Shown: positions 1 to 6,650, counted from the stretch's first letter. The stretch is 24,514 bases of DNA from Caryophanales bacterium UBA4100 (GCA_002383285.1 DFXU01000028.1:40135-64648), one strand, 5' to 3'. The notes: generated from the sequence alone by a model not told the origin. A program made the numbers and translations.

Positions 1-82
1 TCAGGAATTTTTCGACAGTGGCATCAACAAGATCTTGTTCAATGTCAGTGCGAATAATAAACATCACTTCATACTTACGCAT
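1..82 (-). CDS. rpsF: 30S ribosomal protein S6, 5' end only
   Basis: Only the first 27 codons are in the window; the gene runs off the left edge. They read MRKYEVMFIIRTDIEQDLVD..., the typical start of ribosomal protein S6 (first beta strand, MRKYEVMFIIRP-like). S6 pairs with S18 on the platform of the 30S subunit. The ATG at 80-82 follows a very strong ribosome binding site (TAAGGAGGTG, 91-100 read on the minus strand). In relatives rpsF is followed by ssb and rpsR; that part is outside the window. The leader carries a candidate S6:S18 autoregulatory structure, listed separately. The identity is secure despite the short fragment. Confidence 0.93.
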   Translation of the reverse strand, partial: MRKYEVMFIIRTDIEQDLVDATVEKFL

Positions 83-104
83 AGAAAATTCACCTCCTTA
101 TGGT

Positions 105-153
105 CTTGAGCGGCTCCCTATGGGACAGATTGTCTAAACAACCAGGGAGCAAG
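105..153 (-). promoter_or_regulatory. S6:S18-binding leader motif of rpsF
   Basis: On the minus strand CTTG (153-150) pairs with CAAG (108-105), and CTCCCT (149-144) pairs with AGGGAG (119-114). The 3' side carries an unpaired CCGCT bulge (113-109) between the two stems. An inner hairpin GGTTGT/ACAATC lies in the apical region. A short stem, a 3' bulge containing CCG and a second stem are the hallmarks of the known rpsF leader motif. That motif mimics the S6:S18 site on 16S rRNA and represses the operon when the two proteins are in excess. It ends about 22 bases before the rpsF ATG, so bound protein could block ribosome entry. The structure was paired by eye; the function is inferred from the family. 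Confidence 0.72.
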
Positions 154-181
154 GAGCAAGTAGCTAAACTCGCATCCTAAA

Positions 182-210
182 ACTATAACAAATCCAACAA
201 TAGAATACAA
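182..210 (-). promoter_or_regulatory. Candidate sigma-A promoter of rpsF
   Basis: On the minus strand TTGTAT (210-205) and TATAGT (187-182) are separated by exactly 17 bases. Transcription would begin near 175, giving a leader long enough to include the S6:S18 motif. A second TATAAT at 222-217 lacks a good -35 element. Confidence 0.5.
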
Positions 211-239
211 GTAGAGATTATATGTAACAGTGTAGTTCG

Positions 240-611
240 TTATTTAGGAATACTTCTAAAACATATTATATTTCCATCTGGATCTCTAAAATGTACGGAT
301 CTTGCTCCCCAAGGATACGTTTTGGGTTGAGTAATAAACTCAACATGAAGAGACTTTAATCTTTCATATTCCAAATCTACATCATCAACATTAAATCCCA
401 ATGCAATATTACCTGATCCCCACTTTTCTGAAATGTCAAAGCCCATATCTGCATTAGCAGAGTTTTTCGAGTAAATCGTTAAACCTGCACCGTTGGTTTC
501 AATTTCTGAATGAATATCATTTCCCTCTGCTTTTGATTGTAAAACAGTTTCATAAAATTTTGTTAAAGCCAAAACATTTTCAGTTATGAGAGACACATCA
601 GAAAATTTCAT
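240..611 (-). CDS. VOC-family (glyoxalase/bleomycin resistance-like) protein
   Basis: This 123-residue protein has the layout of a single VOC module. It opens MKFSDVSLITENVLALTKFYETVL, the first strand and helix, and has a central segment GNIALGFNVDDVDLEYERLKSL. It ends WGARSVHFRDPDGNIICF, where RDPDGN is the classic VOC signature. Members include glyoxalases, dioxygenases and antibiotic-binding proteins, usually acting as dimers around a metal ion, so the substrate cannot be named. The ATG is preceded by AAGGAGGGG about 6 bases upstream, so the start is secure. A weak extended -10 (TGGTACGAT) lies upstream. It stands alone between a tRNA-Ser locus and rpsF, where relatives often carry ychF or no extra gene, so it may be a lineage-specific gain. 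Confidence 0.8.
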   Translation of the reverse strand: MKFSDVSLITENVLALTKFYETVLQSKAEGNDIHSEIETNGAGLTIYSKNSANADMGFDISEKWGSGNIALGFNVDDVDLEYERLKSLHVEFITQPKTYPWGARSVHFRDPDGNIICFRSIPK

Positions 612-880
612 ACCTTCCCCTCCTTATTTCTCTAATCGTACCATAATCACTTTTCTCTGAATGTGATATGTTTGTGTTTAGCACCCATCTTCTCCGTTCT
701 AGATTTTGCTTGTTCTCAACCACTCCTCTTCTCGGCTCTGTAATGCGTGTGTACAGACGTTTTTACCTCTGGATGCACAATCACACTAGCTAGATCACAA
801 AAACGTCTCTGCGTCGATATAAACGCGGGAACTGATGTTCTGAGCTAGCGTATAATTTCGGCAAATGATGAATGATGACG
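612..880. other. Non-coding spacer with a large inverted repeat
   Basis: No gene is supported here. The stretch holds the VOC ribosome binding site (about 618-627) and an inverted repeat of 10 perfect bases: AGACGTTTTT at 755-764 and AAAAACGTCT at 799-808. Between the arms, at 786-793, is the palindrome CTAGCTAG. The 34-base loop and lack of a following T run on either strand make it a poor intrinsic terminator. Confidence 0.5.
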
Positions 881-914
881 AAAAAACCTCCTACGCTATT
901 CAACGTAGAAGGTT
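881..914 (-). terminator. Intrinsic terminator after tRNA-Ser
   Basis: On the minus strand AACCTTCTACG (914-904) pairs with CGTAGGAGGTT (895-885). That is 11 pairs including one G-U, closing an 8-base loop, and six T follow (886-881). It ends transcripts coming from the tRNA-Ser gene and possibly from the DUF951 operon upstream of it. Confidence 0.85.
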
Positions 915-974
915 CCGAATTCTGATGAGTCAAATTAGTTATAATATCACATCACAATAAGTAATGGCGAGTAG

Positions 975-1065
975 TGGCGGAGAGAGTGGGATTCGAACCC
1001 ACGCACGCCTCGCGACGCCTAACTGATTTCGAGTCAGCCCCCTTGGGCCTCTTGGGTACCTCTCC
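975..1065 (-). tRNA. tRNA-Ser, anticodon CGA
   Basis: This 91-nt class II tRNA has an acceptor stem GGAGAGG/TCTCTCC, discriminator G and an encoded CCA at the 3' end (975-977). The anticodon loop CTCGAAA is closed by TGA/TCA, so the anticodon is CGA (1029-1031), reading UCG serine codons. The long variable arm (TAGGCGTCGCGAGGCGT region) is diagnostic for tRNA-Ser. The T arm has the standard GGTTCGAATCC loop. It is followed by a strong terminator and preceded by its own promoter candidate. Confidence 0.96.
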
Positions 1066-1080
1066 GTGACGACAAGAAAC

Positions 1081-1110
1081 ATTGTACCATATTCGAATTC
1101 ATCTATGCAA
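1081..1110 (-). promoter_or_regulatory. Candidate promoter of tRNA-Ser
   Basis: On the minus strand TTGCAT (1110-1105) and TACAAT (1086-1081) lie 18 bases apart, and the -10 is extended (TGGTACAAT). The predicted start near 1074 lies about 9 bases before the mature tRNA 5' end. Confidence 0.5.
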
Positions 1111-1142
1111 CGGATACTTTTGCATATTCATATTACACGAGC

Positions 1143-1373
1143 TTATATATTCTCTTCAAACTGATTTGGCTTAGGAGGGTTGGTTGCTTGCCTTAGAACC
1201 TTCTTAAATTTCTTCTCAAATTTAATTCGTGGAACTAATACACTATGCTTACATTTCACACATTTAATTCGAATATCCATACCCATTCGAATAATCTCCA
1301 TCTCATTACCGCCACATGGATGGGGTTTCTTCATAAGTACAATATCGCCTAATCCAAATTGTTTAGCTTCCAT
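1143..1373 (-). CDS. DUF951 family protein (YyzM-like)
   Basis: This small protein of 76 residues has the DUF951 pattern: VLMKKPHPCGGNEMEIIRMGMDIRIKC and CVKCKHSVLVPRIKFEKKFKK. The conserved HPCGGN, DIRIKC and CxxC elements suggest a small zinc-binding or nucleic-acid-binding fold, but no function is established. A homologue sits near oriC in Bacillus (yyzM). The ATG is 2 bases after the stop of the upstream channel gene. Its GGCGGAG ribosome binding site lies in the last codons of that gene, so the two are probably translationally coupled. The roughly 20-residue tail after VPRIKFEKKF is variable and proline-rich. Confidence 0.85.
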   Translation of the reverse strand: MEAKQFGLGDIVLMKKPHPCGGNEMEIIRMGMDIRIKCVKCKHSVLVPRIKFEKKFKKVLRQATNPPKPNQFEENI

Positions 1374-1375
1374 AG

Positions 1376-2269
1376 CTACTCCGCCTTCTCTATCCGTTGA
1401 TACGATACAATTCTTGGATATGGGATTTCAATACCATTCGCATCGAAACTTTTCTTTATCTCCGCATTCATCTGCCTTGCAACTCCATATTGCTGATTAG
1501 GCTTACATTCACATGTAACTCGTATAATCACTTCTGATGCAGCAAGCGTTTGTATACCTAGCACCTCAGGCTCATTCAGAATATTCTCATTCGACAAGCT
1601 GACTTGATTCACGGTTTCCTTAATAATATCGATTGCTCTATCAATATTCATCTCATAGGCTACCGATATATCAACGACCGCAATAGAGTTATTTAATGAG
1701 AAATTCGTGACCTCCACAATAGACCCATTCGGTATAATATGAATTTCACCTGTCCAGCTCTTAATGCGGGTTACTCTAAGTCCAATCTCATCTACTGTAC
1801 CCTTAAAGCTGCCTGTCTGAATTATATCACCAACAGCAAACTGATCCTCGAAAATGATAAAGAAGCCTGTGATAATATCCTTTACTAAGCTCTGTGCACC
1901 AAAGCCAATTGCTAAGCCAACAACTCCTGCTCCCGCAAGCATCGGTCCGAAGGGTACTTCGAATACTGCCAGAATCATCATCACCATGATAAAGCTAATC
2001 GCATAATTTACGATATTGCCCATTAGTCGCATAATTGTTGTTGTTCTTCTCGGATTAAATTTGAGCCTGTCCTTTTCCTCTGCAACACGTCTGATCGCTT
2101 TATTTAATAGTTTCCCTGCAATTTTCGCTAACGTAATAATAAGTATGATCTTTAAGCCTATTATAGAATACTCTATCCATCGATCTGAATCAGATAAGTA
2201 TTCAATAATTTTCTCCCAGATCAGATTTAGCTTAGAAGTTATTGAGCTCATGCTTAGGTCCTCCTTCAT
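1376..2269 (-). CDS. Small-conductance mechanosensitive channel, MscS family
   Basis: This 297-residue MscS-type protein would let ions out of the cell when membrane tension rises after osmotic downshock. Hydrophobic helices lie at about residues 33-58 and 80-106. They are followed by the pore helix, FGPMLAGAGVVGLAIGFGAQSLVKDIITGFFIIFEDQFAVGDII, rich in the Ala/Gly packing typical of MscS TM3. The beta domain follows (GTVDEIGLRVTRIKSWTGEIHIIPNGSI). The C-terminal alpha/beta domain ends in the family pattern IEIPYPRIV. The length fits the short Firmicute type. Two starts are possible, each with its own ribosome binding site: ATG at 2269 behind GAGGAGG, and ATG at 2251 behind AAGGAGG encoded by codons 2-4. 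It sits between a DUF3343 gene (21-base gap) and DUF951. Confidence 0.92.
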   Translation of the reverse strand: MKEDLSMSSITSKLNLIWEKIIEYLSDSDRWIEYSIIGLKIILIITLAKIAGKLLNKAIRRVAEEKDRLKFNPRRTTTIMRLMGNIVNYAISFIMVMMILAVFEVPFGPMLAGAGVVGLAIGFGAQSLVKDIITGFFIIFEDQFAVGDIIQTGSFKGTVDEIGLRVTRIKSWTGEIHIIPNGSIVEVTNFSLNNSIAVVDISVAYEMNIDRAIDIIKETVNQVSLSNENILNEPEVLGIQTLAASEVIIRVTCECKPNQQYGVARQMNAEIKKSFDANGIEIPYPRIVSYQRIEKAE

Positions 2270-2290
2270 GCTTGATGCCTCCTCTATCCT

Positions 2291-2542
2291 CTATAGCTCG
2301 ATATTAATATATTGATCTTGACTTCGACTATAAATCCCTCTGACCTGCACAGACTCTGATTGAATAATAGAGCGGACCTGCTTCAATTGATCGGCCGGAA
2401 ATTCGATCGACAATGCGCAGCCTGCTGTAATCTGTTTCGGTGTTGGACGTATATCAATATCAATATCTGCGTATTCCAACAGCATCTCTGCTCGCAGCGC
2501 TTGCTGTGTTGAATCAAAGGCGATCAGCATCATTTGTATCAA
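2291..2542 (-). CDS. DUF3343 family protein
   Basis: The core MMLIAFDSTQQALRAEMLLEYADIDIDIRPTPKQITAGCALSIEFP matches DUF3343, a family of about 80-residue cytoplasmic proteins of unknown function. The conserved PTPxxITAGCAL segment resembles a small binding loop; the Cys may be functional. The frame stays open to an ATG at 2593, but those extra 17 residues lack a ribosome binding site and overlap a promoter-like TGCTAGTAT. I place the start at TTG 2542, 12 bases after GGAAGGA (2561-2555). ATG codons at 2533 and 2530 are alternatives. It is the first gene of a probable operon with the MscS channel and DUF951. Confidence 0.8.
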   Translation of the reverse strand: MIQMMLIAFDSTQQALRAEMLLEYADIDIDIRPTPKQITAGCALSIEFPADQLKQVRSIIQSESVQVRGIYSRSQDQYINIEL

Positions 2543-2569
2543 CTTATTATCATGTCCTTCCACAAAGAC

Positions 2570-2602
2570 GTATATTCTATGGCAATTGTCCATATACTAG
2601 CA
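2570..2602. promoter_or_regulatory. Overlapping divergent promoters, yyaC and DUF3343
   Basis: On the minus strand TGCTAGTAT (2602-2594) is an extended -10 that would start the DUF3343 transcript near 2587. On the plus strand GTATA (2570-2574), a 15-base gap and CCATATACT (2590-2598) fit the -35 and the A.A.T part of a sigma-F-type promoter; the usual GG is replaced by CC. The two -10 elements share bases, so both directions could not be occupied at once. These are pattern calls only. Confidence 0.33.
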
Positions 2603-2643
2603 GAATAAAACTTATCTTAGATGTGATGGAGGAAAAGTAATCC

Positions 2644-3243
2644 ATGAAATTCACATGGGGCTTGGAGAATCGCAAAGCAACACCGGTAAAGACAGGATAT
2701 CAGGATCCTCGAGCACATCATATATTATGTGATCGTTTGCGAGATGTATTCGATTCTGTACCAACTGGTCGACCTATCATTATGATATGTATTGGAACCG
2801 ATCGATCAACTGGTGATTCACTCGGCCCTCTTGTTGGCACCTTATTGAAGAAACGCAGTACTAAAGGACAACCTATCTACGGAACTTTAGACCATCCCGT
2901 GCATGCTATGAATCTTATTGATACGATGCAGACAATTGAGCGTCTATATAGTAACCCCTTTATTGTAGCTATTGACGCTTGCCTAGGTCAACATGCGAGT
3001 ATTGGAACCATTCAGATTGGCCATGGACCTATGAAGCCTGGCGCTGGTGTGAATAAGGACCTCCCTCCTGTTGGTGATATCCATATAACAGGTATTGTTA
3101 ATGTCGGAGGCTTTATGGAATTCATGGTTCTTCAGAATACTCGATTAAGCTTAGTTATGGATATGGCAGAGACCATCTCAACTAGCCTCCATCGATCGTT
3201 ATTGTTTAGACGTGATTCAGCAACCTGCTCTGCGCTGAACTAA
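2644..3243 (+). CDS. yyaC: Sporulation protein YyaC (DUF1256, spore protease-like fold)
   Basis: This 199-residue protein has the YyaC/DUF1256 pattern. IIMICIGTDRSTGDSLGPLVG is a glycine-rich strand-loop with an acidic residue. PIYGTLDHPVHAMNL and FIVAIDACLG follow, and then IGTIQIGHGPMKPGAGVNKDLPPVGDIHITGIVNVGGFMEFMVLQNTRL. The family shares the fold of the germination protease GPR and of hydrogenase-maturation peptidases and is restricted to spore formers; its substrate is not known. In Bacillus yyaC is expressed in the forespore. GGAGG lies 11 bases before the ATG. It is the only plus-strand gene on the left arm, and its last 38 bases overlap the convergent DUF4446 gene. Confidence 0.92.
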   Translation: MKFTWGLENRKATPVKTGYQDPRAHHILCDRLRDVFDSVPTGRPIIMICIGTDRSTGDSLGPLVGTLLKKRSTKGQPIYGTLDHPVHAMNLIDTMQTIERLYSNPFIVAIDACLGQHASIGTIQIGHGPMKPGAGVNKDLPPVGDIHITGIVNVGGFMEFMVLQNTRLSLVMDMAETISTSLHRSLLFRRDSATCSALN

Positions 3244-3709
3244 TCACTTTGCGTTCCTCTGGTGACAATGGATATTTTGATTCACCCTTAATTAATGGTT
3301 TACCATACGAATAGGTCTCTTCCCGACCATGAATGACTGTAAGCACTAGCCCATCCTGATGATCATCAATCAGCGCAATCGAGAAGCTCTGATCACTCCC
3401 AAACTCTTCGAATGCATTGTAACGCACGATGGACACATTCCCCTTCATCTCAGATAACTTGCTCCTCATTTGTTGAAGCAGGAGCTCATGCTTTGAATGA
3501 TCACCCTGAAGGATTTCCAATTTATTCTGGAGCTCTGTAATAATCTCTTCCAAATTCGCTACACCGGCATGCCCGATCATCGCATCATATTTACGCTTAA
3601 CGAGATTTAACTTTCTCCACAGAAGGATGGTCACTACTAATAATATAATAATTAATACTACGATGCCTACACTGAAGATTAGAGCGATTTCTTGATTTAT
3701 GTTCCCCAT
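3206..3709 (-). CDS. DUF4446 membrane-anchored protein
   Basis: This 167-residue protein has one N-terminal membrane helix (about residues 9-31) followed by WRKLNLVKRKYDAMIGHAG. A coiled-coil-like segment follows (about 50-88). The compact C-terminal domain contains IVRYNAFEEFGSDQSFSIALIDDHQDGLVLTVIHGREETYSYGKPLIKGES. This matches DUF4446, a family often found near parB and the oriC-proximal genes of Firmicutes. No function is known; an anchored cytoplasmic domain is inferred. The ATG has only a weak GGGGGG upstream. It lies 32 bases after the cysteine-desulfurase-like gene, probably in one transcript, and overlaps the yyaC 3' end by 38 bases. Confidence 0.83.
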   Translation of the reverse strand: MGNINQEIALIFSVGIVVLIIILLVVTILLWRKLNLVKRKYDAMIGHAGVANLEEIITELQNKLEILQGDHSKHELLLQQMRSKLSEMKGNVSIVRYNAFEEFGSDQSFSIALIDDHQDGLVLTVIHGREETYSYGKPLIKGESKYPLSPEERKVISSAQSRLLNHV

Positions 3710-3741
3710 AAGAATGCCCCCCAGATGATTTCGCTCTTTAC

Positions 3742-4899
3742 CTACCTTTGATAATGCTGATTTATTTCCTTTACCGCTCCCGCTAGGTATTCAATATCCT
3801 CTACAGTTGTTAAGTATCCAACGCTTGCTCTTACTGCACCTCCCTCTAATGTTCTAGCCGTTTCATGCGCTAGTGGCGTACAGTGATAGCCCGCTCTCAC
3901 AGCAATATTAAAGCTCTGATCAAGAATGAATGACATCTCTGAAGCATCAATATGTGGAAGCTCGAAAGCAACAATCCCAGTCCTCTGTTCATTTAAGCCC
4001 GGCCCTAGAATTCGAATATTCGGAATACTAAGTAATTCTGTTATTAGTTGTTGAGTGAGCTCCCATTCTTTATTATGTATCTTACGAACGGTTTCATTCA
4101 GTACAAACTTTACCCCCTCGTTTAATCCAGCTATACCGACCGTATTCGGCGTTCCTCCTTCATACCGATCTGGCCTGACATTAGGCATATCCGTCTCTTC
4201 GGATTTACTTCCTGTCCCTCCATGAATTAGCGGTTCGAGCTCTAGCTCAGGATGTATATATAATCCACCCGTACCTTGCGGACCCAATAAACCCTTATGC
4301 CCTGGAAAGGCTAGCATATCGATGCCAGTTGCCTGAATGTCGATATCTAACGTTCCGGCAGTTTGAGCTGCATCAACCAATATACGCGCTCCACGTTGAT
4401 GTGCAATCTCAGCAAGTTCGGCCACTGGCAATATGCTTCCTAACAGATTTGACCCATGGGTGCATACAATCAATTTGGTTTGGCTATTCATGGCAGCCTG
4501 AACTTCCTTTAGATTAATCAGACCCTGTTCGTCTGTCTTGATATATGTGATCTCGATTCCAATTTTATTCTTCAGGTATTCCAGAGGACGTCGAACAGAA
4601 TTATGTTCAATAGATGTGCTAATCACATGATCACCAGGCTTCAGAAATCCTTTTATCGCTTGGTTCAGAGCCATTGACGTATTTAATGCAAACGATATAT
4701 CGTTCGGATTGAGAATGTTGAATAACCGCGACAAGTTGTATCTAGCTTCGAATAATGTACGGCTTGCACGGACAGCCAGCTTGTGGCTTCCTCTACCCGG
4801 ATTCGCCCCATATTCCTCTATACACTGCATCATAGCTTCTATTACAGCAGGCGGCTTTGGCCAAGATGATGCTGCATGATCAAAGTATCGAATTTGCAC
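3742..4899 (-). CDS. Cysteine desulfurase-like PLP enzyme (class V aminotransferase fold)
   Basis: This 385-residue type I PLP enzyme resembles SufS/NifS cysteine desulfurases. The start RYFDHAASSWPKPPAV and NPGRGSH (about 33-39) form the N-terminal signature. EHNSVRRPLE has the PLP-stacking His99. DAAQTAG has Asp176 and Gln179, which bind the cofactor ring. GHKGLLGPQGTG carries the Schiff-base Lys202, and RAGYHCTPLAH carries the candidate sulfur-accepting Cys340. Arg357 (AVRASVGY) would bind the substrate carboxylate. The chemistry fits removal of sulfur from cysteine, but some members of this subfamily act on other amino acids, and no Fe-S genes lie nearby. Translation starts at GTG (4897-4899) behind AAGAAGGGG. 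A hairpin separates it from parB. Confidence 0.85.
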   Translation of the reverse strand: MQIRYFDHAASSWPKPPAVIEAMMQCIEEYGANPGRGSHKLAVRASRTLFEARYNLSRLFNILNPNDISFALNTSMALNQAIKGFLKPGDHVISTSIEHNSVRRPLEYLKNKIGIEITYIKTDEQGLINLKEVQAAMNSQTKLIVCTHGSNLLGSILPVAELAEIAHQRGARILVDAAQTAGTLDIDIQATGIDMLAFPGHKGLLGPQGTGGLYIHPELELEPLIHGGTGSKSEETDMPNVRPDRYEGGTPNTVGIAGLNEGVKFVLNETVRKIHNKEWELTQQLITELLSIPNIRILGPGLNEQRTGIVAFELPHIDASEMSFILDQSFNIAVRAGYHCTPLAHETARTLEGGAVRASVGYLTTVEDIEYLAGAVKEINQHYQR

Positions 4900-4930
4900 T
4901 AGCTTGCGCCCCTTCTTTATGAAAATTTAA

Positions 4931-4971
4931 AGCATACTTCCGAGGTGAGTGCTTACCTCTTCGAGTATGCT
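4931..4971 (-). terminator. Probable terminator after parB
   Basis: On the minus strand AGCATACT (4971-4964) pairs with AGTATGCT (4938-4931), and GAGGT (4959-4955) with ACCTC (4946-4942) inside it. The tail TTTAAATTTTC follows. It lies between parB and the desulfurase-like gene. The T run is interrupted by AAA, so some readthrough is likely. Confidence 0.6.
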
Positions 4972-5005
4972 CCAATTATTTACCCTTGGTAATCGGTTGA
5001 ACAAT

Positions 5006-5857
5006 CTAACTGCTTTTCGTTTGCAGGAGCTCTAGAAGTCTTTCCAGATCATCCTTAGAGTAGTATAACAATTCGATTTTCCCTTTATTCTTAACATTCT
5101 TAATACTGACCTTAGTTCCATAATACTCACGCAAGGACTCTTCCACTTGGTGAATGTACGGATCACGTTTAACCTTTGCTTTCTTACTAACCTTAATAGG
5201 CTGTTCAAGCTTCTGGATTTGCTCCTCTAGTTCTCGCACGCTCCATTCGTTCTTGATGGCTGCCACTGCGATCTCCTTAATCATCTTCACATCTCGCAAT
5301 CCGACAATCGCTTTTGCATGTCCCATCGTTAATGTTCCACGTGAAACAAATTCCTTCACTTCTTCGGGAAGCTGAAGCAACCTCAAGAAATTGGCAATAT
5401 GCGACCGTGATTTACCAACCTTTACAGACAGCTCTTCCTGTGTAAGAGAGAATGTGTCTATAAGCCCCTGATAAGCTAGAGCTACTTCCATTGAATTTAA
5501 ATCCTCACGTTGAAGATTTTCGATAAGAGCAATTTCCATTACTTGTTGATCAGTCAGCTTTCTCACAACTGCAGGAATAGTTGCTTTCTTAGCTACCTGC
5601 GATGCTCTCCATCTACGTTCACCAGCTATAATCTCATAGCCTTTAAGTACTTCTCTTACGATGATTGGAGTAATCACTCCATGCTCCATAATTGAAGTAG
5701 CTAGCTCCTCAATACTATGTTCATCGAATGACTTCCTAGGCTGATAAGGATTTGCTCTTAACTGCATTAAGGGAATTTCAACAATCTTATCATCGTCATT
5801 AATGTGTAATGAGGGAATAAGCGCGTCGAGTCCCTTGCCTAATCGTTTATTGCTCAT
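5006..5857 (-). CDS. parB: Chromosome partitioning protein ParB (Spo0J)
   Basis: ParB (283 residues) is a CTP-dependent DNA clamp that loads at parS, slides along DNA, recruits SMC/condensin and stimulates ParA. It starts MSNKRLGKGLDALIP, the ParA-stimulating N-terminal peptide. The CTP-binding N domain includes YEIIAGERRWRA (GERRWR at 79-84) and IALIENLQRE. The helix-turn-helix (about 138-163) contains GKSRSHIANFLRLL; Arg151 is the residue type associated with parS rather than Noc-site specificity. The C-terminal 80 residues form the dimer domain, ending in LERLLELLQ. The ATG overlaps the end of parA by 11 bases and sits behind GAGGTG. A perfect parS lies within codons 170-176. Confidence 0.97.
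   Translation of the reverse strand: MSNKRLGKGLDALIPSLHINDDDKIVEIPLMQLRANPYQPRKSFDEHSIEELATSIMEHGVITPIIVREVLKGYEIIAGERRWRASQVAKKATIPAVVRKLTDQQVMEIALIENLQREDLNSMEVALAYQGLIDTFSLTQEELSVKVGKSRSHIANFLRLLQLPEEVKEFVSRGTLTMGHAKAIVGLRDVKMIKEIAVAAIKNEWSVRELEEQIQKLEQPIKVSKKAKVKRDPYIHQVEESLREYYGTKVSIKNVKNKGKIELLYYSKDDLERLLELLQTKSS
5333..5348 (+). promoter_or_regulatory. parS site inside parB
   Basis: TGTTCCACGTGAAACA is an exact match to the 16-bp Firmicute parS consensus (TGTTNCACGTGAAACA). It lies in the parB coding sequence and encodes the VSRGT region, as in Bacillus where spo0J also contains a parS. It is about 9 kb from oriC and would be a loading site for the ParB clamp and SMC. Confidence 0.96.
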
Positions 5858-6611
5858 GACTAATCACCTCTTTAGCCAGTTCCATATAAACCTCGGCTCC
5901 CTTTGATCTAGAATCATAAGTGATAATAGATTGTCCATGACTTGGTGCTTCACTTAATCGTACATTTCGGGGGATTACAGTTTTATAAACTTTGGTTTGA
6001 AAATATTTTTTCACCTCTTCGATTACCTGAATTCCTAAATTTGTTCTAGCGTCGAACATCGTTAACAGAACACCTTCAATCTGTAGAGAAGTATTCAGAT
6101 GCTTTTGCACAAGACGAACGGAATTTAGTAGTTGGCTAAGGCCCTCTAATGCGTAATATTCACATTGTATTGGTATGATAACTGAATCTGAAGCTGTAAG
6201 TGAATTAACCGTAAGTATCCCCAACGAAGGTGGACAATCAATCAGAATGTAGTCAAACATATGCTTAATTAGCTGTAAGGACTTCTTTAAACGCACCTCT
6301 CTTGAGATCGTTGGAACAAGTTCAATTTCAGCTCCAGCTAATTGTATAGTAGCAGGAATAATTTTGAGATTTTCTATGTTAGTTTCGATAATTGCATCTT
6401 TGGGATGAATGTCGTTAATAATAACATCATAGATACAATATACGACATCAGCTTTATTAATACCAATACCGCTTGTTGTATTACCTTGCGGATCAATGTC
6501 AACTAGTAGGACTTTTTTACCTAATGAGGCAAGTGAAGCGCCCAAATTCACGGAAGTTGTAGTTTTACCAACTCCACCTTTTTGATTGGTTATTGCAATA
6601 ATTTTTGACAC
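5847..6611 (-). CDS. parA: Chromosome partitioning ATPase ParA (Soj)
   Basis: ParA/Soj (254 residues from the chosen start) is a Walker-type ATPase that dimerises on DNA with ATP. With ParB it separates origins, and in Bacillus its monomer/dimer state controls DnaA. KIIAITNQKGGVGKTTTSVNLG holds the deviant Walker A with the signature lysine in KGGVGKTT. VLLVDIDPQGN is the A' motif and DYILIDCPPSLG the Walker B. The C-terminal half has VIPRNVRLSEAPSHGQSI, typical of chromosomal Soj. An upstream GTG at 6620 is in frame, but the GTG at 6611 lies 6 bases after GAGGTG and gives MSKIIAITNQKGG, the family start. It follows noc by 39 bases and overlaps parB, so noc-parA-parB form one operon. Confidence 0.97.
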   Translation of the reverse strand: MSKIIAITNQKGGVGKTTTSVNLGASLASLGKKVLLVDIDPQGNTTSGIGINKADVVYCIYDVIINDIHPKDAIIETNIENLKIIPATIQLAGAEIELVPTISREVRLKKSLQLIKHMFDYILIDCPPSLGILTVNSLTASDSVIIPIQCEYYALEGLSQLLNSVRLVQKHLNTSLQIEGVLLTMFDARTNLGIQVIEEVKKYFQTKVYKTVIPRNVRLSEAPSHGQSIITYDSRSKGAEVYMELAKEVISHEQ

Positions 6612-6650
6612 CCAATTCACCTCATATATAGTGGGAAAACTAATTAAATA

